From Osedax fenrisi (Eukaryota; Annelida; Polychaeta; Sabellida; Siboglinidae): a stretch of DNA of 64,000 nucleotides. Positions 11,501 to 25,000 of this stretch are shown here, one piece after another. The notes under the pieces are model-generated. The model worked only from the letters and a program-made list of their open reading frames with translations. It had not been told where the DNA came from and searched no databases. Both the position numbers and the translations under genes were made by a program. The stretch lies in the NCBI GenBank assembly GCA_964019155.1, contig OZ025243.1:8546365-8610364 (forward strand), written 5' to 3'. How positions within the stretch are numbered: the first letter of the stretch is position 1; the number at the start of each line of letters is the position of its first letter.

Positions 11501-14222
11501 ATGTGAAACCTTAAGTGAACTGGCTCCACCAATAGCAGTCTGTTCAGAGATGTTGTGCAGTTGTTTGATGCGCATGGCAAAGTCAGTAATCCACTGCGTA
11601 ACTGTCAGTCCATCAGGAATGCTGTACTTACGCCATGACTCCGGTATTACACCTGAAACAGATAACAGTTAATCACTACATTAAGCGATACTGAATCATC
11701 TAACATCCTCTCTATTGAAAGATTCACATAAGGTACATATATTAATAGATTAAATGATAACTCGGTAAAACTTATTTCATAGTGAACCCCTGAATAAGGA
11801 TTAGTAATCTTCTAACGAAATTTTAAAACAAACAGTAAATATAATTTTTATTTTATTTAATTATCACCGATGACAATTTAGAATAATATTTAAACTGTAA
11901 TCATTATAAACAAAGTAATAAGCAGTGATATTGATACACAAGCGATGAAAGCGCGGTAACCTTTCACTAGTTTAGACATGAGCACTCGATGATGATTGTA
12001 AGGTTTCTTGCTGCCATCGCAAATAGACAGCATCTCTTCGATATCCGTACGCACACAGATCAACAGACTGATACCAAAGTTCACTTCCCTCTCATAGAAA
12101 CGGAACAACGGGTCCTTTATGTTGTCTACCGTACGTTTCAGTGATCCCAACGACTGAAGGATACAACGCGAGTGTTATAGTGAGTGTGTGTGTGTGTGAA
12201 TGTTGTAAGAGAGTGCAAGCAAATAACCAACACTTTACATCTCATGATGATATGTAAAGAAACCTTAGTACACCTTGTGTTATGTTATTATTAGCGGGGA
12301 AATAATTAGTATTAGTAACTAATAAAATAAGTAGCTATTAAATAATTAATATTAGTAACATGCAAAGCTTATGATATTCCAAAAGAATTTTAGCAAAAGT
12401 GAAAGCAACTTAACTAATTAATGAAATTAGGGGGTTAAACTTATTATTATGTAACTATCTATTATGCAATCATCGTATTATACTAACATCGCCCTGTAAA
12501 GTAAAGAATCATATTAATAACAACAATCAATACATTCAATGAATCAATACAATAATGACTTTAATAATAACTTAAAGTTAACATCAAATGCTTAATTATA
12601 ATAATACATTACATTTAGTATTTGAATATTTATAGAAATGATTCTCACAACTCAGTATAAACAGCGGATCCTAACCTTGGGAACAAACTTCAACCAGGCT
12701 AACAGCTGATTGGACAGTGATATCATCCAAGCGGGTCTTCCATCAGATGATCTGACGACCTTTGAACCTGCGGAGGAGGAGGTCGTCTGATACGCAAACT
12801 CCTCATCTTCGTCATCATTCATCTCCTGCATACGTAATAACTTCGATAACATCTCAGCTCCTGTAATGGTATTGTTACATGATCGTATGTATAGCTGTAG
12901 AATATCTGTACTAATAGATTCCCTTTAGAAGTAAAAGATAATGCATATTTGTTTATATTTATAATATTATAAATAAAAATTACATCTACAAATAATAATA
13001 ATTATTAAGGGGATCCCGCACATTTAAAGTGATGATAATTTATTTTTTTTTATATTTTTTTATTACATAATAATACTTATTGTAGTGTTTTTTAGTATCT
13101 GTAAAAAAATTAGACATGAATTCAGTCTAGAAATGGCATACAAATGTGTATTATGACGATAAGATAATGCTATATTATATACTATTCAATATTACATTTT
13201 TATGCTGTCAAACTTCAAATTCTGTTTTCTCAGAATAATTATTTCGCGCTAGGTATGTGCATTCAAAAATATAGAACATAAAAACTATTATAATTACAAT
13301 ATTATTTTTTTTTGCTTTATATAGAAATACCATCATTTTAGTATCGCTAATTTTTAATTTAAATATAATAAATAATAATATTAAAAATAACTTTCTATTT
13401 TCCTATGCATGTATATGTTATGAATACATTACAAACAAAATTAGGTAAATTGAATGAATAGAATATCAGTTCTATTTTTTTAGTGGACCTATATTTTTCC
13501 TATCTATTTATACACGAAATTGGCAAATTGCGTGTTATGTGCGGGATCCCCTTAAATAACAATAACTAAGTGACATTGAATACATACCGAAGGAAGTCTG
13601 TAGAACTTTATGAGCATTATTGGGTAGACCTAGCCATGAAGGGGACTCGGTAAGGGGTAACTTCTCGCACCATTGTATAAAGTGTTCACGTCTAAATAGA
13701 GTGTAGTGAACATAATATAAAGTTGTTAATAAGTTATCAGGTGCTACAAGAATAAATACCTTATTCCTTCTGGCATCACAATACTGTTTGTAGAGTCATC
13801 AATATTTGACACCAGTTTGAAGTCACCTTCAAACGACTCCTTACGGAACAGTTTATAAAGGAAGGCTTCCAGAAGTTTCTATAAGAATTTGAGGTATTAG
13901 TAATATAAGACTAATATAAGTACTAATGCATGAAAGGGATATACCTGATCAAATTCATTATCAATTTTTCCGCCATAAATGCATTCTGCTAGTAGAGTTC
14001 TTAAAGCATCCCACGGAATTTTATCTGGTGAGATATTCGACCTTCCCTGTGAATGTCAATAATGATTAGTTTATGGAAAGCTGTGGATGTCTATATGGTC
14101 TATACCCTTACCTTAGCAACGGCATCAACCCAACTGTCAATGGTGTCAAAGGCACATTTCAAGTCTGACTCGTTGAATTCGTATGATTTAGACCACCCAA
14201 GCGGGGCGTATCGTAATCTTTC
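8519..14222 (-). CDS. DYNC1H1: Dynein exons for AAA6 exit and C-terminal domain
   Basis: Ten exons from 14112-14222 to 8519-8684. Landmarks: ERLRYAPLGWSKSYEF, YGGKIDNEFDQ, PSWLGLPNNAHKVL, an acidic insert (MNDDEDEEFAYQT), SDGRPAWM, NIKDPLFRFYEREV, LGGLFIPEAYITATRQYVAQ and a final beta-rich segment (LPVYLNSTRQQLLFTLDF). The C-terminal domain modulates processivity in animal dynein 1, and it is full length here. The last three exons are separated from the rest by a 2,453-bp intron and from each other by introns of 58 and 57 bp. The stop is TAG at 8519-8521. Confidence 0.95.
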
Positions 14223-14229
14223 CTATTGT

Positions 14230-14269
<40 letters not shown>

Positions 14270-15982
14270 ATAGTGAACACATCTCAATATATTTAATAGA
14301 TAATACAGATACAATATGTATTACATAATAGTTAAATTAAGTAGTACTAATATAAAAAGTAGTTACAACAGATAACATATATATAGATAATAGACAAATA
14401 AAGTAGTACTAATATAACAAGTAGTTAGAATAGATACTATGAGATGTATTAATAAGAGTTGTACAGATAGATGAACCTGTACAGTGGCATGGAACCAAGC
14501 GAGAAGGAAGTAAAGACAAGCTCTTTCAGCTGGGGCCTTGCACATTCTAGTCGCTGGTATACTGCTGAACGTTCTGAGGAGGTTAGCCCTGACACCTGGG
14601 GGTGGTTCAAACACAAACACTCGACCCGCTCTCAATAGATTCACGGGTATCTGTTCGCAGGAGAGTTATGTAGTGTTAGACATTAAGTGTATTATATTGG
14701 TGTGGTGTATGTATGCTGATTGACATTAAGTATAGAATTATAGCGTAGTTATTGTATAATACATTGAGGAAGTATAATAATATAGTAACATTAATAATGA
14801 AGGCACGTAGACTAAATATATGAAAGATATAGGATAACTCTAGTATAAGATCATTGCTAGTAAATATATAGAAATAGATAAATGTGCTCGAGTAAGGACA
14901 TGACCTTATTAGTGATGTCCATGGTCAAGAAGAGTCTGAAGTTGTCGTGAGCGGTGAGATTGTGAAGTTTCTTCTCAAGACTGACCAGCCATTGTATGGC
15001 AAGATGTACATTCTTAAGCATAACCCACCTGCCAAGCTTGGTAGCGGAGTTGATAGCTTTCTCCGCCTCGTTGAAACCTTCCACAGATCCTGTAGTGTAG
15101 AGCAGACAGTGAGTCAGACAATGAGTCAGACAATGAGTCAGACAGTGAATCAGAGATAATGAGTCAGAGACACGATGTGCACACACATTAGAATTAAAGT
15201 CTAATGTTATGTAAACATATTGTATTATTAATAGTTGATATCATAATGATATTACATACTAGATCATGCCTACTAGATGATACCTATAGCTATGGATATG
15301 ATGGAGACATTCAGTTCAGCTGCCAGGTCTTCAACTCTTCCACTAGCATCGTAACCGGGAACTGAACACATTAGGATTGGGGTTCTGCCTTTAATCTGAG
15401 AGATGTGGAGGTATGGGTAGATAGAGAGCAAGGTATAGAGAGGTAAAGATAGTGTTAGATAGGCAGAGAGAGAATAATGTTACCTCATTCTGGACGATGG
15501 AGACAAGATCTAATTGTTTATCAGCAATAGAGATGAACTGTTCGCCCATAACGGTATCAACAAACAGATGTGCTGAAGATATCAGACAATCTGGTCTTAG
15601 AGACGATACCAGCAGCATATTATATATGCTGGTTCCGATGTTATCTGAGGAAGGGGTGAGCAATGTTATCGAAGGGGTAGAGGGGTGGGGGTGGATAGTA
15701 ATACAAACCTAAATTGTCATTAGACCACAGTTCTGGTACACATTTCTCTGGTGCTACAACTTCTAACCATGGGGTTAGATTCTGTAAGGTGAAACTTTCA
15801 TGAGTACGGTGTTATAAAGGTATAGGGTATAGAAGTAGGGATGGAGTGAAGGTATGACATAAAGGAAGGAGGTAGGAAGAAAGGAGTTAGTAGAAAGAGG
15901 TAGAGGACAGTAAAGAGATAGGGAAAGTATAGTATGAAGAGGTTAGTGGATGTAATGGAAGTATAGATATAGATGTAGTGGG

Positions 15983-16019
<37 letters not shown>

Positions 16020-19000
16020 GAGAGAGAGAAAAAGAGAGAGAGAGAGAAAGAGATAAATAATGAGGGTGATATATGGAGAGAGTGATAGAGAGATATAGAG
16101 GGAGATAGAGATAAAGATAAATAAAGAAAGAGAGATAAGGGGAGAGAGAGAGAGAGAAAGATAGAGAGTGAGAAAGAGAGATAGAGAGAGAGAGAGATAG
16201 AGAGAAAGTCACTTACTTTATTAGTTTGTACGCGAGAGAGGACATCTTTAAACTCGGGAATAGAGCCAGAGAGACGATTCAGAGAGTTCAACTGGTTAAT
16301 ATTAAGACCGAATTGTCCACCCGTAGCTGTGTTAACATTCTCCTCCAACATCGAATCATTACCTCGTAGTAAGTGCATGAACTCCTTATCGTAGTTCTTA
16401 CCACTGATAATAGACATATTTCATTATTATAATACGATATCTACATAAATAGTGGATATAGAGCTCTGATATATTCATCGTGGTGATATTATAAATTCAG
16501 ATATGTTATAAATAAAAGTGAATTGAACACAAAAGCTAAATGTTATTACAATAATTCTCTTTGATCAAACGTATTTTCATAAATATATAAAGCTATAGTG
16601 CTAAAAATGCATGCATTATTGCTATAATATATCTAATTATACATAAAATTCTATAGTTATACTGTGTGTAGTTAGATAAAGCCCGCACTAGAAGTGATCA
16701 GTACTTCACCATTAGCCTACATACATCAGCAATAGGCTGCTGCCATTGTTACAATGAGGAGAGGAGGTGACTAACTTGCCGGCTAGCTTCATGAATATTC
16801 TAGCAAACAACACTCCCAGAGTTATTCTATCCTTGTGCAACATACCAGCTGATGTTCTATTGTAGGTCAACTGTTGTACGGGTGTAGGTGATTAGCACAT
16901 ACACACAGGTGTGGGTGTGGGTAGTTGACCTTGAACAGGTCATAGGTGATGATCTTCAGACGATCTGTGTGCTGTTTCACATTCTTGAGGTTTGTGTTGT
17001 CGTGCAACACCGCGTGGAATATGTCCAGGAAGAATTGCAGAGAACATTGATACAAGTGATTAATCTATGAATGTAGAATGCATTAGAGACTGTAGATGTG
17101 GAGGTATGGGGTGGTATGGAGAGGTACCTGGTTCAGTGACTCGAGGGTAAAGTAGATGGCGCTACAACTCTGAGCTAAGGGAACGTACTGGGAAGAGGTA
17201 TTCTCGACCTCTGCAATAATGACATCAGTCTGTTCGACCTTGAGGGCAATGTCACCAGCCTCCTTCTTCAGGGTCTCCAGATGAGTGATGATACTAGAGA
17301 AAACACACATAGGCAAAGTTAGGTACACACGCACTCAGGTATATAAGTATACACACGAATCACATAAAGATAAGGACATACCTGTCATCATCCAATAGAC
17401 GGCCCTTGCTCTCATTCAGTGAGGAGAGCAGTGATTTCTCGAGTTGTCTCAGTCTGAGCATGAACTCTCCCTGTAGCTTCAAGAGATCAGATCTCTTCTC
17501 GTCGACATCGGGTCGCTCTGCTCTGAGAACATGATGAAGGCATTGAGCTTGAAGGGAACTCCTCGTTACGGTGAAGTTCACGAAGGTCACACGACTGCAG
17601 AGGTCAGGGGGGAACTCAACCTACAAGAGAGATGTTAATGCGTGGTACATGTGTAATACAGTATGATACAGAAGTCGTTCATAGGATGTGATTATGATTG
17701 AATGATTAACTTTTAAATAATATAGATAATACTCATTAAAATATACTCTAGTGAAAGCCTTGTGAAAGCCCACTTTTAGATATATATATAATGATTTATT
17801 TACAATCACAAATGTAGAATTAATTAAATGCATAAATATAAAGGAAGTGAGACAATGTAAGATTGTATTGTAAACTAGTACACTGACAGAGCGACTAACA
17901 GTGGGATCTCTGGTACTAAGGAAGATAGTGAAGGCGGGCGACAGATCAATGTCCTGGTCACCTAGAGTAATAAGGACACGACCCGCTGATCTCCTAAGTT
18001 CACGGTTCAACACAGGGTTCAAGATCGCGTCGTAACTCTCCACATCTTGCACCAATAGGGGGTTACCAAAACGTAACGCACTCTCGAGGTTCTTACGGAA
18101 TGAGTCATCTAGGAAACTATTGGGAGGGGGTGGGGAGATAGGGTTAGTAATAAGTTATCATACTGGCTTAATTATATAAGGTATAATGATGGAGATAAAT
18201 TATAATTTAAATTACCATTTAAACAAATATTACACAATTAAAGCAGGTAGGTTAATTATGTGAATACAAAATAACACACCACTATAGTATATTACTGGTG
18301 GTGGGGTAGTGTTACCTGGTTTTAGTAATCTTCTTGCTCTTGTACTCGTTCATAATGAATTCAGTAGCTTGACCACTTGGGTCTATGATAAGAGGATAAC
18401 GAATAAAGCGCTTCAACATTATCGCATTCTCGATACATAAGTTATCCGAGGGCAGAGAGTTTGCAGTCCATTGTAAGCGGTCGTCAGGGTTTGATAGGTA
18501 CTAGAGGGGAGGGGTAGAGGTATGATAAGTACTAGAGGGGTAGGGGTATGATAAGTACTAGAGGGGAGGGGTAGAGGTATGATAAGTACTAGAGGGGGGG
18601 GGGGGTAGTGGTATGATAAGTACTAGAGGGGAGGGGTAGGGGTATGATAAGTACTAGAGGGGGGGGTAGTGGTATGATAAGTACTAGAGGGGAGGGATAG
18701 GGGTATGATAAGTACTAGAGGGGAGGGGTAGAGGTATGATAAGTACTAGAGGGGAGGGGTAGGGGTATGATAAGTACTAGAGGGGGGGGGGGTAGTGGTA
18801 TGATAAGTACTAGAGGGGAGGGGTAGGGGTATGATAGGTACTAGAGGGGGGGGTAGTGGTATGATAAGTACTAGAGGGGAGGGGTAGGGGTATGATAAGT
18901 ACTAGAGGGGAGGGGTAGGGGTATGATAAGTACTAGAGGGGGGGGTATGATAAGTAATAGAGGGAAGGGTAGAGGTATGATAAGTACTAGAGGGGTAGAG

Positions 19001-22000
19001 GTATGATAAGTAATAGAGGGGAGGGGTAGGGGTATGATAAGTACTAGAGGGGAGGGGTAGGGGTATGATAAGTACTAGAGGGGAGGGGTAGAGGTATGAT
19101 AAGTACTAGAAGGGAGGGGTAGGGGTATGATGAGTACTAGAGGGGAGAGGTAGGGGTATGATGAGTACTAGAGGGGTAGTGGTATGATAAGTACTAGAGG
19201 GGAGGGGTAGGGGTATGATAAGTACTAGAGGGGAGGGGTAGGGGTATGATAAGTACTAGAGGGGGGGGGTATGATAAGTAATAGAGGGAAGGGTAGAGGT
19301 ATGATAAGTACTAGAGGGGTAGAGGTATGATAAGTAATAGAGGGGAGGGGTAGGGGTATGATAAGTACTAGAGGGGAGGGGTAGGGGTATGATAAGTACT
19401 AGAGGGGAGGGGTAGAGGTATGATAAGTACTAGAGGGGAGGGGTAGAGGTATAATAAGTACTAGAGGGGGGGGGTAGGGGTATGATGAGTACTAGAGAGG
19501 GGAGGGGTAGGGGTATGATAAGTACTAGAGGGGGGGGTAGGGGTATGATGAGGTGACAGGTACGTCATAGAGGTCATAGGTCATACCTCGACGCGAGCCA
19601 GATCTACTTTGAATTCAATGTGAGCCTTGTGCAGATAATCAACCCAAGTCTGATACAAGTAGGTTCGCATGTTCTGGTCAAAGTAACCTGTAACAATTCT
19701 CAATATTACATCATCATCACTATTATGTAATAACTCACTTACATAAGCTAAGTTAAGTATTTGATAGTTATTGATTACATTATTAGTATTTTGTGGGAAT
19801 GTATTGCATATTTATATAAAAAAGTTAAGTTTGAAAGGATATAAATATTCGTATAAATCCACCTTTATTATTTCATTAGCCACTACTAAAACAACTAGTA
19901 AATATTTAACTATAAGTAGTAATGATAGTATTGTATAGTGATGTGTAGTGCTACTGCTACATACCTGCATAGCTGACAAAGGCAGCAGAGAGGAACACAT
20001 CTCCAATGATAGTAGACATCTGAGCCTTGAAGGTATCGCTTCCCTCATCCCATCTCTTCTGTTCAGAGGAGAGAGACTTCAACAGGTTAACGGAACGATC
20101 GACCTTGCTCTCAATGTTCTCAAGGTCAGTCTTGATGGTTTGCGCTTGAGAGATTAGGTTTGCATACTCTCCTCTGTACACTAATATGTGGAGGTAGTAT
20201 AGATGTATTATTATAGGGGTATTGTTTAATGTGGGTATTAATCTTACCAATATAAATTATGAACAAAATAATATTATAAATTATTGTAAATTCATTGAAA
20301 GTGATAACATTTGTAGATCTAAATAATCTAAATAATCTAAAAATAATACCAAAGAAAGTTAGGAAATTAGCCAACAGATATAAATAAATGTTTATAGTGA
20401 CAATCGTCTATCTATTTACATGTCAATTTACCCGTAATGGAGATTTGTTAAGGATCCCCTTAATAATAATTATGTATTAAAAGTAATTTTTTAATTTCAC
20501 TTTCAAATACTATAACCCTTATGAATAGTATTTTTAATATTGACTGAATTAACAATTAATTTATTTTATTAATTATTATTTAAAAAAAAAATCAAATGTT
20601 CATAAACCTTAACGTAATATTATTTAATATATAGAATTAACAATAACCTAATATATGGCAATACGATTTTCATAATATCTATTTATTATGGTCTCAATAT
20701 ATAATATTGTAATAAAATAACATCTATAAAAGTCATAATACATAGGATTTTAATAATAACTAATATATTATGTTAATATATCTACTCATATACATATATC
20801 ATATGATAAGCATGTATCAATATGAGGGTATAATCATTGAGTAAAGGACATAACCTGATATACTCTTTTCAAGGTCAGAAATCAAAGCCTGTGTATTATC
20901 ATTCTTAGCTCTATTCTGTGTGGCTTGATTCTCCAGACTTGAGAGTTCATTACGAAGGGGTTCAATCCTGGGTTAAAGGTTAGTTTGGGGTTAATAATAT
21001 ATAAGCTAGGGTGACTATAGGAAACATATATTAATTAAGTTGAATATGCTTTTATTTAAATTAAATTATTAATGAATACATAACTTAATAAAAATTATAC
21101 ATTACAATTAACATATTTATTTCACTTATAAAATAATATATTTATGTTAATACAAAATAAATATTAATTAATATTTTCAGAATATTATAAAACTGAATTC
21201 CTCATGTATATATTTCTAAATTAAAAAAAGTTATTCAGTGTTCACTTACCTGGTCAACATATCTGAATAGTTAACTTGAGCTATGGCCCACTTAACCATA
21301 GGTCCACATGCCAGTGAGGCTCTGTTGATCTTCTCATATGTGTAGTCAGGGTTGCTCAGGTATTTGTTCATCATCATCTTACGGGTCTCATAACTAATAG
21401 GGGAGAATAGGGGAGAGTAGGTAAGCATAGGGAAGAATAGGTGAGCATAGGGTAGAATGGGGAAGAATAGGTAAGCATAGGTAGGAATAGTATGATAGAG
21501 ATGATGTCTGAAATATAATGTAAACATTATTAAATAATGTTTAGATTATATTAACTTAATGCTATTAACTTAATAGTATTGATTAATTAATTATATATAC
21601 TAATATTTATATAGAGTATATTTATATATAATATATAAAATATAAATTAATAGGATACGTTTGACCTGAAAAATCAGTCGAAATATATTTTTTTTAGTTG
21701 ATAAATGTAATAAATTATATATTTATCTATAACATATCCAAATATTACAGCTTAAAAATCAAAATTTTACAATTCTTTTACATTTAAACATCACCTTTTT
21801 TGTATATAAATATTTAAGATGTCATTTTTTCAAACCTCATTATCTATCATATCTCAGAATAATTATTTTAACCTAATATTTAAATCTTAAAAAGTCTATT
21901 CTCTAAAAATAATACGTAACTTGATGATATTTTCAGTATATATCACTTTATATGTCTATATTATAAAAAGATAGGCTTATTCAATTATTTTCATTATATC

Positions 22001-25000
22001 ATATATAAAAATAGTATAAAATAAAAATAAATAAAAATATTTATTTTACTATTACTAGATGTCTAGTATTTCCGAAAATAAATAATTATATCTTATAAAC
22101 AATATAATTTTTGTAAATAACACTCCACACTACAATATGCCGTTTACAGAATTAAAATAACTTAATTATTTTTTTAGACTAATAGACTTTAAAAAAAAAA
22201 CCTATATTTTTACATTGAGTTCTCAGGTCAAGGGTATGCCCTTAATGATAGTTTATAGCGATTCTATAAATAATGATAATTTTATTAGTAATGAATAATA
22301 TCTTTTACTTGATTAAAATCTTGTATATTTCTAAATATACATTCAAAAAATAGATAATAAATCATTAATATAATATTAATAATAATAATAAAATATTAAT
22401 TATTTAAGTATAATAGTTAATATTCAATTTTGTAAAGACAAATTTAGTATACATTAAATCAAATTAGCAATGAGATATGATTGATTCCCTACTAAATGTG
22501 ATAGAGTAGTTATTCTGAGACATGATACTAAACCTGATATCATCCGTTGAGAACTTCACAATTGTGGAGATAAAGTTATCCCTGACCATGATTCCCCTGA
22601 TAGTCTTCCAGTCAGTGGTATTCTCTCCCAACAACATACAGATAGACTCTAATGCCATCTTCACGGCAGCTGGAGGGTTTGCCATGGAACGAATCTCTAC
22701 TAGATGTTGTTTGCGGATTCCTTTCACGGCTGTTTATGGATAAGATACACGTTAGATTGTATTAGATAAGGGACACAATAGATTGTATGTGAAAGATAAT
22801 AGAATGGTGTTAATATATTATCATTATAATATCTGACATAATTAATATGTAAGGCTTGAAGGCTATAATGTTAGATAGGGTTGCTATAAGGCTAGATAGG
22901 GTATCTATAATGCTAGATAGGGTTGTTATAATGCTAGATAGGGTTGCTATAAGGCTAGATAAGATACTACTAGATACTACACGAGATAAGGCTAGATAAT
23001 GCTAGCCTTGTTGAGCATCTATAACAGCAGGTTCTACATCGCTCAGTTCCTCCATTACACATTTCCTCTTCTCAGCGATATGAACAGTTTGGGCTTCAAG
23101 TTCTAGCTGTATTTCTTGTGAGGTGACCTTCTTACGTTCAGCCTCTTGTTGGTCAACCATCTGAAGGTGTAACATAGGTGACAGGTGTAACAGTGTTAGC
23201 TAACGATCATAGGCTAAGTAATTAACATTGCTATATTGTAAAGCATTACCACAAGTTTATATTAACATTCTTATTTTAATTCTTTAACAAAAATGCACAA
23301 TATATATATTATTATATATACAATAAAATAAATTTAATTATATGTTACATATATAGTATATTATGTAATGATATTTTACCATTTCCTTGAGTTTTTGATT
23401 AGCATCATCATTCTTTTGGTTAAGATTGGATCTCTTGATTGAGAGTGATTTTTGCATCTCTTCGACTTGTTGCAGTGTCTCCTTAATCTTACGCAGTCCA
23501 ATGTTCAAATGAAGCTGTTGTTCTTCTAACTCTGATCTCTTCTCATTGTGTAGCTTTACCTGAACATCATTACGACATGGCAATAGAGATGGGGCAGAGA
23601 TAGGTAGAGTGTAATGGTACATTTATGCTATTTTTCTAACCTACTTACCTCATTTCTATACTTTCATTTTTATATTCCTCTATACGGATAATAAATGGTA
23701 TAATTGATATATTGGTTCAAACCAATCAAAGTGCTAAACTAGAGAGATGAAGAGAGAGGTAGAGAGAAAGAGACATAAGTAGATACAAGACAATAGGGTA
23801 CAAACATAATGATTGATGAAGTCGAGATATTGTCTCGGGGATACAGAGACTGTGCGCCCTCCACGCTTGCGTAGACGTTCATTAGCGGTAGACAATGTAT
23901 TGTGAGCGTACACCATAGCAGTGAGGATAGCATCGCGATGTCCTGGCTGGCGGTCTGTCAGACCTTCTATGATCAGTGGAGGAATGTCTGGTGCTATGTA
24001 CTGTAGGTGGGCGTGGTTATGTATAATGTGGGCGGGGTTATGTATAATGTGGGCGTGGTTATGTATAATGTGGATGTTGTTATGTACAATGTGGGCGTGG
24101 TTATGTATAATGTGGGCGGGGTTATGTATAATGTGGGCGGGGTTATGTATAATGTGGGCGTGGTTATGTATAATGTGGGTGTTGTTATGTACAATGTGGG
24201 CGTGGTTATGTATAATGTGGGCGGGGTTATGTATAATATGGGCGGGGTTATGTACAATGTGGGCGTGGTTGTGTATAATGTGGGCGTGGTTATGTATAAT
24301 GTGGGCGGGGTTATGTATATTGTGGGCGTGGTTATGTATAATGTGGGTGTAGTTATGTACAATGTGGGCGTGGTTATGTATAATGTGGGCGGGGTTATGT
24401 ATAATGTGGGCGGGGTTATGTATAACGTGGGCGTGGTTATGTATATTGTGGGTGTTGTTATGTACAATGTGGGCGTGGTTATGTATATTATAGGATATAT
24501 TACAGTATAGTTATACACACCATTCTAAATGACTTTATCTCATACTTATTAATAACGAATAAATAAGTCTACAACTATGTTCCTGTAATAATAAATACAA
24601 CTTATACTGTACTATCTGTGTAGTATATCATTACTATATTATACTATTTCAGTGCTTGCCATACTATTCGGTTAATATTAACAGTAACTGATAACTAATA
24701 TCATAGCATTAACATACACACACATATACCTTGCCACAGTCCAGATCAATCTTATTGGTAAACTCGCGGCCTACTTGGTACAAAGCCGATTGAGACCACG
24801 TTCCAAACCAGTTCAGCACGCAACGATTAAACAGGGCGGGGGAGGTGGCAGCACGGTCTTTTAGTCCGTCAGCAGATGGGTTCATGGTGAACACAACGTG
24901 AAGATTTAACATTACCTGTAGTCAGGGGTATTTTGCAGTTAATCCATATAGTCACTTGTTGCAATATATCATTAAAGTTTATTGCTAGATTATTTTAATC

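Noticed and set aside
14053..14328. Plus-strand frame with a poly-cysteine run
   Set aside because: Antisense of a dynein exon plus the TTG microsatellite.
15887..16417. Serine/leucine-rich open frames
   Set aside because: Read-through of the GA/CT purine tract next to a true dynein exon (16217-16403); only the exon part is coding.
23921..24518. Three long open frames (143-174 codons) on both strands with periodic Tyr-Asn-Val-Gly or Tyr-Ile-Thr-Thr-Pro motifs
   Set aside because: They arise because the minisatellite unit is 21 bp, a multiple of three. They lie in a dynein intron and have no domain or conserved flank.
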